A stretch of DNA of 64,000 nucleotides, from the NCBI RefSeq assembly GCF_050948215.1, contig NC_135151.1, positions 21,512,720 to 21,576,719 of the forward strand, written 5' to 3'. Under the pieces are notes generated by a model. That model was given only the letters and a program-made list of their open reading frames with translations. It was not told the DNA's origin and made no database searches. Source of the DNA: Halictus rubicundus. Its lineage: Eukaryota > Arthropoda > Insecta > Hymenoptera > Halictidae. The position numbers were made by a program, and so were the translations under genes. Position 1 is the stretch's first letter. Each line of letters begins with the position of its first letter. Shown one piece after another: positions 54,121 through 64,000 of the stretch.

Positions 54121-56065
54121 GAATCGAGCACCAGTTCTAGTGCTAATAAAAAAGTAATTTCAAACTGTAAATACTGTTATTTTCAAATCGGGCGGACAAT
54201 TTCAGATACAATCGCGAGCGGCCGGTTAATAATGCATTAATCTCGGAAACGGGACAATGAACGGCACGAGATAGATAATTACGCGAAAACCGAGGGGCCC
54301 GAGAGAAAACAAAGTGGCGGTGCCAGACGAGCGACGACCTTAATGAAATTATGGTGTTACTTGCCTGAAAGACACTATATTCAGAGGTGGACCGCAGAGG
54401 GGGCGGACGGGGTCAGGGCGCAAAGTCGGCGCGTCGCGTCGCGTCGTGTCGCGTCGCGACGAATCGCGTCGAGCGCGTGGCATCGAGTGTGTGCGTACGG
54501 TCTCGAGCACTGACGCAGAATCAGGCACACGGGGCTTGAGCGTGTCTGCGGGCGTAGGGCGTGCATGCGCTTCGATGCATCTGTGCTCTTTCACTGTGGA
54601 AAAGTTGCTCGCAAAGCACCGGCAAGAGAGCTTTGTGAAAAGCGCAATTGACAGGCCTTCCTATTAGTAGACGAGGAAATATCGGGAGAGAAAAAAAGAG
54701 CGAGAGACCAGGCGGAAAGGAGAGACTATAGAGACGGCAGGCTGGTTGGGACAAGGTGGTACACTTGCAAGGGGTGGGAGAGGGTGAGATTGACCGCGAG
54801 AGAGAGAGAGAGGGGATAGAGAGTGGGAGTGATGGGAAGTGGATAAAAAAAAACGGCAAAGAACGAAGAAAAGGGACACGAGGCAAAGTACTAGCCCGTG
54901 CAATCCGCCTCGTCCTTTTTTACATTAAGCTGCTAAATTTCCGTGTGCCAGCTATACTGAATATTCGCCCGGAAAGCCGTCCGATCGAATCGCGTCCTTT
55001 GATGTTCCCCGGCCTTTTTGTTGAACCAGCTGAAAACGCGAATCAATTTTCCGCCGATTCGCGGCTGAGCGTAGCAGTTGCACGCTCGTCGGTTACCATC
55101 CTCTTCGTTTCGAGATTTCCCGGCGTTCACCACGGGCCGCAATTTATGCCACTTATAACGGACAACGCGCGAGCGCGCGCGACCGCGCCGAAGTCATAAA
55201 GACTCGATGGATTTCCCCATCGTGTCAACGTAGACGTTCTCCGATCTTTACGCGCGACGATACGCCCGTCAAAAACCCGTTACGAGATTCTACGTGTGCT
55301 TCCCTTTTTTTTTTTATTAGAAAAGCTTAAAGGAGGATACTTTACCGCAATGATTCCTCGTAACATTTTTAAAACCTTGCCGCGTGACTTTTCTCGCGGT
55401 TTAACAACATTGAAACTTTTCTGCCTTCAACAATTTCCTGAAGGGAAAAGGAAAGGGCCTAGCAGGATAAGAATGGTCCAGCGGCCCTAGTACGATTTTT
55501 ATCGGTATTGTAAACAATGGTATTGGAAAACAATGGTTTTAGGTTGAAAGATAATCCCCGAAAAAATTTAAGGATAATATGAGGGTAAATACCCTTAACT
55601 GTATCATTTTTTTCTGAGGTTGTTAATTAAGATATTCAGATGGAACAAAAACGAAAATATTCGAACTTACCCGTTTCATATCATATATTTTTTTCACAAT
55701 TGTGATCGAATTACTAAGGGTAGAAAAAATTTTTTTAATTTTTTAGGGGTGGGGGTTGCAAGCAACCCTTCGAGCGACCACTTCCAAAAAATTCAAGAAC
55801 AATGTTCTGATACCTATTTAATATATACGAAAGTTTCAAGATCCTGAGATTGGTGGAACATAGTTAAATATTGAAAAACAAATGAAATTACGCCATTATA
55901 ATAGTACAATGTATAGTGTAGTGTTTCTTACGACTCTAATTAATAATTCATATCAGGAGATTAAGTCCCTCCTTGATCAATTATTACTTTTTGAACGAAG
56001 CATTATATTTTGAAATCTAAAACAAACTTTGTAGTAAATTCAAGTTTTTATTTCCTAATTTATTG
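54121..56065. other. Intergenic with a GC-rich block, no gene recognised
   Basis: (GTCGC)n-like repeat at 54430-54475; GA-rich stretch around 54680-54830. The frames 54756-55199 plus and 54521-54886 minus overlap on opposite strands over low-complexity sequence. Confidence 0.4.
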
Positions 56066-56480
56066 TACAGGGTGTCCCACATAAATGGGAACACCTAAAT
56101 ATCTTTCGTATTTACAGTCCTATCAGAAAACTTCAGAGGACAAAGTGATACTATTGCATTGGGGAATATAATGGTGAAGAAGAAAATTTTTTATGTCGTA
56201 TTTTTTAATGAAATTTCAAGGTCACCGATGTTCTTTTCAATGGAATAGTATATTTTTTTACGATAGCATGACAGACAATAAAAAACTGAATTTAGTGGAT
56301 ACCGCCGCCTTTTTGACCTTGAAATGACCTTGAGAAAGAATAATCATGTTGAAGCGGATGAAATGTGGAAGTTTAAAACTTACGTGTTTCAGCAAAGATT
56401 GCGCGTTGTTTACGTCGGGTTGATCTTTACATATCATAATAAATGTTCGAAATAGTTTTCATAGTAACGTGAAAGTGATA
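56066..56480. mobile_element. Left half of a Tc1-like element, TACAGGGTGTCCCAC end
   Basis: Starts TACAGGGTGTCCCACATAAA at 56066 and contains ttcaaggtcaccgatgttct and ttgaccttgaaatgaccttg. No matching right end was found; the boundary at about 56480 is a guess. Confidence 0.55.
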
Positions 56481-56648
56481 ACAATGCGTTATACTGTACA
56501 GTACTAAAGGCAAAACAAATTCTTTGCAAACAATTGATTACTTATTGGTACCCCTAACATCTACTTTAACCCCCAGACTTGTTCACAATTAGCCTGTAAA
56601 ATGTTCGATTTCAGAATGCAAATGTTACGAAGCGTTTTAATTAAGAAA

Positions 56649-56823
56649 TTCAGTCAACTCTCGATATATGTCAACAACACAGTTCTTGTCAGCGTCGTGT
56701 ATCGTCCAGGAGTCATACCCAAGCGTTCTTATGTTTACACTCTTCTATACCTCGCGGTAGTGGGGATAATTCCGCGACATTTATCATCCAGGCCTGGGCG
56801 ACATATATCGAGAAATCACTGTA
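56649..56823. mobile_element. Host MITE with TCTCGATATATGTC arms, uninterrupted copy
   Basis: Left cagtcaactctcgatatatg and right gacatatatcgagaaatcac ending tgta, 175 bp. The interior cctcgcggtagtggggataa with ttccgcgacatttatcatcc matches the interrupted copies at 19341 and 25870 and so gives the intact layout. Confidence 0.85.
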
Positions 56824-56867
56824 CTGTGAAATCCGTCCGCGGGGCTTTGATTGGTCCGTGTTTCTCG

Positions 56868-57093
56868 TTAACACTAGGTTTACGGGACCCGTCAAAATGA
56901 CGGGTTCTAGTATCTTTAATTTAATATTATGAAGATTCTAAGGATGCATACGTGAGAAATTGTCTAACAAATTTATTTCTTCGAGTATATATTATTTCAA
57001 AAGTATATCTAAAAATGTTGGTAGCACGTTCTTGTGATTTTGATAAAGTAATGCAAAATAGTCACTTTTAGTGCTCCGTAAACCTAGTGTTAA
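56868..57093. mobile_element. piggyBac-like MITE, TTAACACTAGGTTTACGG family
   Basis: TTAACACTAGGTTTACGGGA at the left, CTCCGTAAACCTAGTGTTAA at the right, TTAA at both ends, 226 bp, very close to 36318-36543. Confidence 0.92.
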
Positions 57094-58926
57094 TAACTAA
57101 ACCTGAATCTGTAAAATGCAAAAAGGGTTGCAACGAGTCTCCGGTGTTTCAATGTTTAAATATCGATTTCGTTAAACAGATCCACTTCGATTTCGTGGAA
57201 TTTTTGCGCAGTCGATGTGTCGCAACGCGAATAATCTATGATTGGAACGATTGACCTAATTGACGTTTTGTCGCTCGCCGCACCCTCATCCCCCAGGTGT
57301 TTCTCATTTTCCGCATGTGCTTCCATTGTTTCCGTCGAGTGGTAGGTACAGCGCGGAGATTCGAGGCGGAAATCAGCGTGCAATTCGTGTACCAAAGTTT
57401 GACCTTTGCCGTCGTTCGCCCCGAAGGCATCACGCTGCGAAACAATGCGATGGCGTCCTATAATTATGTTAAGTACGTCGCCGGAACAGAGGAGCGTTAT
57501 ACTACATCGGCCAAACTACCATACACTACCGCGCCGGTTTACACAGATTCCCTCTTGCCGACAGTGAAGAGGGAGCGTATATTACCAGACAGCCTATAAT
57601 CTAACACTATTACGGAGCATCGCGACCAACTATCCCTGTGTGCGATCAGACAGTAACTAACCGCATCCCTGTTGCTGGCGCGCACGCCGGTAAGGCTGCT
57701 ACTGCACTCGTAGTTAGCAGGCACACTTCCGTCGAACATCATACTCGATGCTACACTGTGCATTTAATAGAACGATCAAACGTTCGCCGTGGAATTTTCC
57801 AACGAAGATAAACATTGTTCGCTTTTCTTCAACGCTTCAGTCAAATATACTAGATCGAAGCTCTTTCTGGAGTTTCAAACTCCTTTCGGAATTGTCATCT
57901 GTTCGAAGAAAATGCTTTTCCAATTTGTGTTTTTCCTTTTCCTTTTTTCCCCGCAGGGGATCCCCATTACAAGGTTGTTATAATACCGACACTGTTGGCA
58001 TTAATATAAAAAAAAATCGCATAGAAAAGGACCACACAAAAACCCATTTTTTCACAAGAAAAACTACTTCCCATTTTACACTACTTTTTTATTATATAAA
58101 ATGAGTAATTATATCCTCGCAGCGGATGATTTTAAATCAATCCCAACTTAAATTACGTGAATCGTGTGGTTACCTTTCTGCGGTTTCCGATTATAGGTTA
58201 AAAGCGGAGAGTTCGAAGTCCTCAAATAAATATGAAACTTAGTAAAAATTTGACCAGTTATCTGCCGGTCGGAAAAATCGAATTTTTCGCGCAAAAATCG
58301 ATCGCCACCGTGTTTTTTTTCCCACTCGTTACAAGTGCAGGCCGACCTTTCGCGAGCCACGCACTTGTCCCGGGCAGAACGGAGAGCGTAATCCGAATCG
58401 AATGCAACACGAAATTTCGCTGGGGTTATTGTGTACCGTGGATCACGGTGTTTCATTCCGATTCTCATCGCATCGAATTAAGGACTTGGCCGACCCGGTC
58501 GCCGGGACACGCGATCACGAACACGTAAATAAATATTCAATTAGCCTGGTCACGCCGCGCCCCGTTCCCCTTTCGTCTCTCTCTCTCTTCTAAACCGAGG
58601 ATTATTTTTGAAAAGCGACGAGACAATTGAATTGGTTCGCCGAGATTTCAATCTGTATCCGCCGCCGCCCCGCTGCTCGGAAAAACGGTTCGATACTCCC
58701 GCCGCTTAATTTCGTAATAATATATTTCGTTTCTCGCCCGGGATTAACAATTGTTCTCGAATTGACGCTCGGCTGCTCCCCTCTTTTTCTTCTTCATCCG
58801 AAATAGGGCGAAAGCCGTCCCCGAGTCGTCGCCTTATATCGGAAGAACTCCGGCATAGGCTTGGAACTCGCAGGAGTCCGAGGGTTAACCCTTAACCCTT
58901 TTACTTATTGCATATATGGCGGCAAA
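57094..58926. other. Intergenic, no gene recognised
   Basis: A 100-codon plus frame at 57297-57599 overlaps two minus frames (57156-57395, 57236-57445); no domain. The stretch 58886-58900 has TTAACCCTTAACCCTT, most likely a MITE end. Confidence 0.4.
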
Positions 58927-59040
58927 AATAAAATATAAATATTTTCCTTTCTATACTTGGTATAACAATACTGAGTCCACAGTTTCTCTTCGTATGAAAA
59001 ATAGCTCGTGCCTGGCGGGAAGTAAACTTGAACTACTTCC
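58927..59040 (-). repeat. Dispersed repeat with a conserved minus-strand frame (copy 2)
   Basis: Second copy of the segment at 49038-49150. In the minus-strand frame it keeps FPPG, SYFSYEEKLWT and KYRKENIYILF. Differences from copy 1 include five third-position silent changes and seven replacements. Confidence 0.6.
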
Positions 59041-59626
59041 GTGAAGGGTTGATACGTCTCCGTGAATGATAGCGTTCCCATAGAAATTCGGCGGGGCAGT
59101 AGTCGGTCACAGGTAGAACCGGTGTTCACCTGGGAACGTGTCGCCGCATAGTTATCATCACTCGAGCTTATGGACGTACCTGGAAATATGGGTGGCGATG
59201 TCAGCGGCTGCCGGGGGTGGGGGGTGGAGAGGGGATCGACGAGAGGAAGCGGTGATGGCTGACGTATCTGTATTACGTATTGACGGCGGACAAGCACGTA
59301 TATCAAATAATTAGATTTCGGCCTGAAACGTCAATAACCATGTCAAACCATTACCCGTGCGAGACCCTGCCGGTCGGGTTCGTTACTGGTTGGTCGGTGG
59401 ACCCGACCGGTCGACGGGAACCTGGCAACCTGCAAGTTGCTCGCACGGCTGCCCACACCCCCGCACCACCGTTCACCCGGCTGACTGCTCGCGAATTTAA
59501 CCGTGTTACCAAATAACTCACTTAACAAAATTACCGGCCGGACTGTTGCTTAAAATCCGAGAAATAAAATTACGTTTCATAACCATGGGGGTGGCCGAGT
59601 GGAAAGTTTAGACAGCTGCACCCCGG
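59041..59626. other. GC-rich intergenic, no gene recognised
   Basis: Frames on both strands without a domain. A box-A-like string near 59592 has no matching box B. Confidence 0.4.
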
Positions 59627-59797
59627 ACACCTCTCTCCCTCTCCCTCTCTCTCTCCCTTTGTATCTCTCCCTCTCTCTCTCTCTCTCCCTCGGTACCTCT
59701 CTCTCCCTCGGTATCTCTCTCCCACTGTATCTCTCCCTGTCTCTCTCTCCCTCTCCCTCTCTCTCTACTTCTGTATCTCTCTCTCTCTCCCTCTGTA

Positions 59798-59843
<46 letters not shown>

Positions 59844-60000
59844 CCTCTCTCTCTCCCTCTGTATCTCTCTCTCCCTATCTCTCTCCCTCTCTCTCACTCT
59901 CCCTCTCTTTATCCCTCTCCCTCTCTCCCTCTCCCTCTCTCTCCCTCTCTCTCCCTCTCTCCCCCCTCTCTCTTTCTCTCTCTCTCTCTCTCCCTCTTTT
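59627..60000. repeat. Long (CT)n / (CTCTCC)n tract, about 370 bp
   Basis: Almost uninterrupted pyrimidine DNA on the plus strand, made of CT dinucleotides with CCCTCT and GTATCT punctuations. Long frames on both strands are by-products. It may adopt triplex structures. Confidence 0.97.
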
Positions 60001-60391
60001 GTTGCCAGCTCGAAATTTTCGACTGTCTTGATCGAAACCCGCTCGGCTAGTTCTTTGAAATTAATTTTATTGCGCCAAGACGGGGATCGGATATACCCTC
60101 GCCCGCTGGTCCCAGATTAAAGGGGATGAACGAGATCGTTACCGACCTCGAGGAATTGAAAGGAACTTCGGGGCGTCTAGACTACCCTGGACATTCAGTT
60201 TCAGGATTTAAAGTCTCGAGGCTGGAAAGTTAATTTTCTGGCGACTTATTGAAAAGGATTTCTGTGTGTCTTCGGGGCTTACTGCATTCTTCGAAGACTC
60301 GTCGGACCGTGCGCGTCCCGCTGACTTTTACGGAAATATTGCGGGGATACTTGTTTCTATTTATCGGTTCCATGTACGGTCATTATTCATC
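60001..60391. other. Intergenic, no gene recognised
   Basis: Unique sequence with no open frame of note. Confidence 0.4.
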
Positions 60392-60640
60392 GTAACGCGT
60401 TAACTGCCACACATCATTCCCAGAGATTCTTAGGGAATTATAGTAATTTAATTAATGAAAGCGAAACTAGAAATTTTAAATGTGTTATAGGGGATGGTGT
60501 TCGAACTCTTTTGAATTGTAAAGATCTTAATAAAATTATCTGGATTTGTATCTGGATATGTCGGAATAAAAATGAATGTGTAAACCTGGTCAAAAATCAC
60601 TGTCGGACGTATGTGACTGACATGGCAGTTGACGTGTTAA
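60392..60640. mobile_element. piggyBac-like MITE, TTAACACGTCAACTGCCA ends
   Basis: Left GTAACGCGTTAACTGCCA, right TGGCAGTTGACGTGTTAA, 249 bp. The left flank is GTAA as in 48231-48476, and the ends are variants of that family. Confidence 0.65.
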
Positions 60641-61061
60641 TGTAATAAATTAAGCTCTAATCAATTGAACAGAAAGGTGAACCTTCATTGCTCATTTTTT
60701 GTAATATGAATATTTGTGAATTTTTTTTTGTGTATGTAGAGTAAGTTTAGTAAAGAGTCAATGTACAACGTAACAATTATGCACAAATATTTACACGTTG
60801 ATCGAACCATCTGCTACGATCGCAACGGCTGAATGCACGCAATTATTAATTTATTATGGAAATATTTTGAAGAATTTTTATGAAAACCATGTCTTTGGGA
60901 CATACAGTATAACGTTGTATTAAATTGTTGCATATGAACATTTAGAATGCAAATGTTGTAAAGCGTTTTGATCTAGAATTACTACTACAGTCTACAGGTT
61001 TATTGTATGTCACTTGAGGTACAGTACTGATCCTTAAGGTCCTATCTACAATTTTGAATTT
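60641..61061. other. AT-rich intergenic, no gene recognised
   Basis: No open frame, repeat or element end recognised except a short gtcttttgacc-free AT-rich background. Confidence 0.35.
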
Positions 61062-61480
61062 AAATGTATAATTTAATTTTCAAATTTTATTTCAACGCCC
61101 ATCGATGCGATTGTAACGCACTCTTTTTTTGAGAAACTTATTTTCATCAATAAGTTCATTTAGGAAAAGGTTGCTTAACGTTACTGTTAAAAGACGGACA
61201 TGCAACAACGTAATACATACAGAAACAAGAAATTTGCGATTTGATTTCTAATAAATTTAAGTTGATCTTAAAAAATGTATAATTTTAATTTTAAATACTT
61301 CAACGCCCATCGATGCGATTGCAGTGCACTCTTTTTTGAGGAACTTGTTTTAATCAACAAGTTTAGTTACAAAAAGGTTGTTTAACGTTACTGTTAAAAG
61401 ACGGACATTCCATATGCAACAACGTAATACATACAGAAACAAGAAATTTGCGATTTGATTTCTAATAAATTTAATTCAAT
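61062..61480. repeat. Tandem duplication of about 215 bp
   Basis: The block with caacgcccatcgatgcgatt, ttaacgttactgttaaaaga and gcaacaacgtaatacataca occurs from 61062 and again from 61276, with a few mismatches and a small insertion in copy 2. Confidence 0.88.
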
Positions 61481-61555
61481 TTGATCTTCCACTCTGAGTT
61501 TCTTATAGCACGGTACGAATTAAACGCGTTATAGGAGGATCGACTGTATACTAAA

Positions 61556-61766
61556 TAGACTGCGGATCTTTATGCAAAATAAAAATTATTTGCCTCATTT
61601 ACAAGTAGAAATAAAACACAGGGGCCAAGTAAAAATTCCTTTCTTCTTTTAACAACGTTAACAAGCTGACACCGACACATTAATATTCTTAAATATTTTG
61701 AATCTCTTCGTTGCTTCAAATTGCAACAACTCGTTCTAGTCATAAATCCATAAAATCCGCAGTGTA
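61556..61766. mobile_element. MITE of the GACTGCGGAT family
   Basis: Left TAGACTGCGGATCTTTATGC, right CATAAAATCCGCAGTGTA, TA at both ends, 211 bp. It is inverted relative to 14966-15171. The minus frame 61570-61803 is inside it and not a gene. Confidence 0.85.
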
Positions 61767-61847
61767 ATAATAAAATACGTATGCTTAAGATGACTGTGTG
61801 CACGTGCTTTAACCAGCAAAAATGTAAACTACTAGTCTAATAGTTGC

Positions 61848-62083
61848 CTAACCCATTCGCATCATTAGCGTATATATACGCTCAGTTTTCCTGGTCACTA
61901 TAGCGTATATATACGCCCAGTTTTCCTGGTCACTATAGCGTACATATACGCTCAATTTATTTTTTCATATAATGCTGAAATAGTTCTTTCACTTGTACTC
62001 ATTTTTGCATTTAAATACAATTAAAAAGAAGTTCGGTGATAAACGCCTCCTTTTCATATTTCCTTACGACGTAAATGGGTTAT
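61848..62083. mobile_element. Probable TTAA-type MITE with an internal triplicated palindrome
   Basis: CTAACCCATTCGCATC on the left and GACGTAAATGGGTTAT on the right are imperfect inverted ends, flanked by CTAA and TTAT, one base each from TTAA. It encloses the 35-bp tandem repeat at 61867-61971. Confidence 0.45.
61867..61971. repeat. 35-bp tandem repeat with palindromic core, three copies
   Basis: Units start at 61867, 61902 and 61937. Each has AGCGTATATATACGCT (imperfect in copies 2 and 3) followed by cagttttcctggtcactat. Confidence 0.92.
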
Positions 62084-62526
62084 GACTTTTGCCCAGTATA
62101 ACATTAAAGTTCAAGAACAAAAACCGTGATTACTTTTGCAACGTCTCGCTCACATCATTCATGGAATAAATTCGAAATTATAGTTGTTCGGCACCGTTCC
62201 CGGAATTGCGTTACACGGAGAACGAGAAGCGTGGTTTCGAGTGGCGTGGTCTCGCAACAGATAAAAGGGGAGCGGAACGGTGGAGGGCCCCGGCAGATAG
62301 CGGGGACTATAGGTTTGTTTAAAGCGCGAAGGAAACGTCGACGATGTCAAACGTCGCGGCGCCGGAGAAACAATGGGTGACGTTGCGCCTTCCGCTCGAG
62401 ATACGATTCGTCGTAGTCGTCGCGTCGGTCGGCTATACGCGCCTCGCGGTTAGGCAATCGGGCGCAATTGTGTAAGGCGAACAGAGTCGCGGCTATCGCT
62501 GCTTTGCCATCTGACAGCCTTCCCTT
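62084..62526. other. GC-rich intergenic, no gene recognised
   Basis: Short frames on both strands without a domain. Confidence 0.4.
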
Positions 62527-62529
62527 TGC

Positions 62530-62590
<61 letters not shown>
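62527..62590. repeat. (CT)n microsatellite
   Basis: About 60 bp of perfect CT dinucleotides. Confidence 0.97.
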
Positions 62591-62592
<2 letters not shown>

Positions 62593-64000
62593 TCTAACGT
62601 CATTGTTCAAACGCCGCGCAACGGGAGAACAAACTTACGCGTTCCCGACCGGGGAACTTTCTCGAGTAGCCCTTATATCGTATAGGAGCGCGCTATGCTC
62701 CCATAGAATGCCGCTTCTCTCTCGGAAAATTAAAACGTTTAACCGCGCGTCGATCATTCTCCGACGCGCACAGAATGGGAACCTTTCTTCCCTCTCCTCG
62801 CTCCGCAGATACCGGACGAAATGATAAGAACCGCCGCTGAATAATTCAAAGAGGATCCTCGAGCATCCTCTCGGGAGAAACGCCGCTTTCGGAGATAGAC
62901 CAGGTTTGTTAGAAGAAATAACCGCAGTGCGTGCGGTTGGTAGCACTGCGTCGTGCAGTATGACCCCGCTGGTTGGTTCGTTGCTTAGTCTCATTGTTCT
63001 CGCACCTCTTATCAATTCGAGAATTTTCTGAGAACGATCGAATGTTATTTTTCAGCTTCTCTACTCTTCCGAACATGCACCAGCTGACTTTTTCATTGTC
63101 TCAAAATTGTAATCGTCGTCGAAAGGGAGACGTTGCGACGCAATTGAGAAAATGATAACGAACTCGGCACGGGCTCTGAACAGTGCCAGGTGAGGGGTGG
63201 GAGCACCGATCGAGGGGAAAGAGGTACCCCCTCTCTGCCAGCACCGGAACGCGTCACGTGACCGGCCGAAGTTAGAGTGGGGATACAAGTCTTGATCTGG
63301 CGACAATTATTCTTCGAAGGTGACCCAATTAAAAACACGAACGATTCCGAGCAACAGAAATAATTCTTTGTTCAAAGTTGCAGCGACAGTAGCGAGAGCG
63401 TTTGGAAAGAGTTTATTGCTAGCAATGGAGAATAATGCTTGCCCGTTGCAGTCGTCTGACACAGAAAGAACAATACATGTTTTAATTCACGTGCCCTGTG
63501 GATATTGCATGAACCAGAATGCATAGAAAATATTGAAAATGGCGTCGTGTCAAAAGAAAGTTGCCATTGTTTGACAGACATGAGTGTTCTCCGTGTTGAA
63601 ATTTGAATTTCGCAAACAATAATTTCATTTCAATGCATACCATAGCAGAACATGCACTGAATATATCCGTCAAGTTTCAAGTTAATTCGTTGATTAGTTT
63701 TTGATATGTATCGTAAATGTTCTGCACATGGATGTTCAAAATTATAAGGGCAGTTTTTGATCTTTTCCGTGACAGTATTTTTGTTCATATATTATTTTAT
63801 AAGAGGGTACACGTAAACTAAATGGGTCTAATACAAAAGTGAGAAGATATTAGAGGAATCTGGAGATATTGTTATACTATTCTCGACATTTTAGAATCAA
63901 CTTTTCTTGGACGAGCAAAAATATATTTTCTATATTTTTAGATTTTGGAAATATTCACTACTGTATATCACACTGCTCTGAATCCTACAATGAGGCGACG
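62591..64000. other. Intergenic to the window end, no gene recognised
   Basis: GC-rich to about 63320, then AT-rich. Opposing overlapping frames (62635-63015 minus, 63061-63338 minus, 63320-63526 plus) have no domain. A perfect GTCACGTGAC lies at 63253-63262. Confidence 0.4.
63253..63262. promoter_or_regulatory. GTCACGTGAC E-box palindrome
   Basis: Fourth perfect copy of the decamer found in the otopetrin introns. It lies in a CpG-rich block and may belong to an unseen promoter. Confidence 0.3.

Noticed and set aside
58886..58901. Telomere-like TTAACCCTTAACCC
   Set aside because: Only two units, and insect telomeres are usually TTAGG; TTAACCCTT is the end of local TTAA MITEs.
59592..59602. 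tRNA-like box A (TGGCCGAGTGG) as in tRNA-Leu/Ser
   Set aside because: No box B or acceptor stem pairing follows; the sequence runs directly into the CT tract.
59599..60120. 173-codon serine/leucine-rich open frame
   Set aside because: It is a translation of the (CT)n tract; the opposite strand is also open.

Overview
The window looks like nuclear DNA of an insect, most likely a hymenopteran (bee, ant or wasp). I base this on a spliced otopetrin gene, many short DNA transposons with TA or TTAA target duplications, a mariner relic, (CT)n microsatellites, and CpG-rich blocks alternating with AT-rich repeat-filled stretches. The order is inference; I cannot name a species. Only one cellular gene can be supported with confidence.

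The gene is an otopetrin-family proton channel on the minus strand. Eight coding exons run from 18574 down to 8697. All junctions are GT-AG, all phases agree, and from the Met at 18560 the exons join into a 1716-nt frame (571 residues plus stop) with twelve hydrophobic segments, the otopetrin topology. The 5' end is open: the first exon found begins at a possible splice acceptor, so a further upstream exon may exist. Its introns hold a 327-bp tandem repeat, several MITEs, a possible bHLH-site cluster and an (ACC)n microsatellite that forms the polypyrimidine tract of one acceptor.

Outside the gene the DNA is mainly small DNA transposons. (1) Ends CACAGTG with 5-bp duplications, Transib-like: 2249-2757, 10891-11173, 37370-37879 and 44840-46837. 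(2) Tc1/mariner-like elements with TA targets and TACAGGGTG-type ends: 3204-3854, 25886-26176, 26175-27123, 30226-30904, 34348-34750, 35944-36300, 43556-43869, 48693-49030 and others. Two related elements (20336-21398 and 26175-27123) keep an intact ORF for a DUF4817-like helix-turn-helix domain without a catalytic domain. (3) piggyBac-like MITEs with TTAA targets, in TTAACACTA, TTAACCCTT and related groups, at least a dozen copies. (4) A host MITE with TCTCGATATATGTC arms that has repeatedly received other elements (19341-21412, 25870-27306). (5) A family with GACTGCGGAT ends, six copies.

Tandem arrays are prominent: 23260-24962 (alternating 120/140-bp units), 50043-51592 (16 units of 82 to 108 bp), 44930-46140 (about ten units inside a Transib-like element), 33995-36758 (three units of about 590 bp carrying three transposon insertions), and several two- to four-copy duplications.

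The GC-rich blocks (about 7.6-9.0, 18.2-19.3, 21.8-22.5, 25.0-25.8, 28.0-30.2, 32.1-34.0, 37.9-39.1, 46.8-47.8, 49.1-50.0, 54.2-55.3, 58.3-60.3 and 62.1-63.3 kb) contain no recognisable gene apart from the otopetrin exons and one weak exon candidate at 33852-33948.
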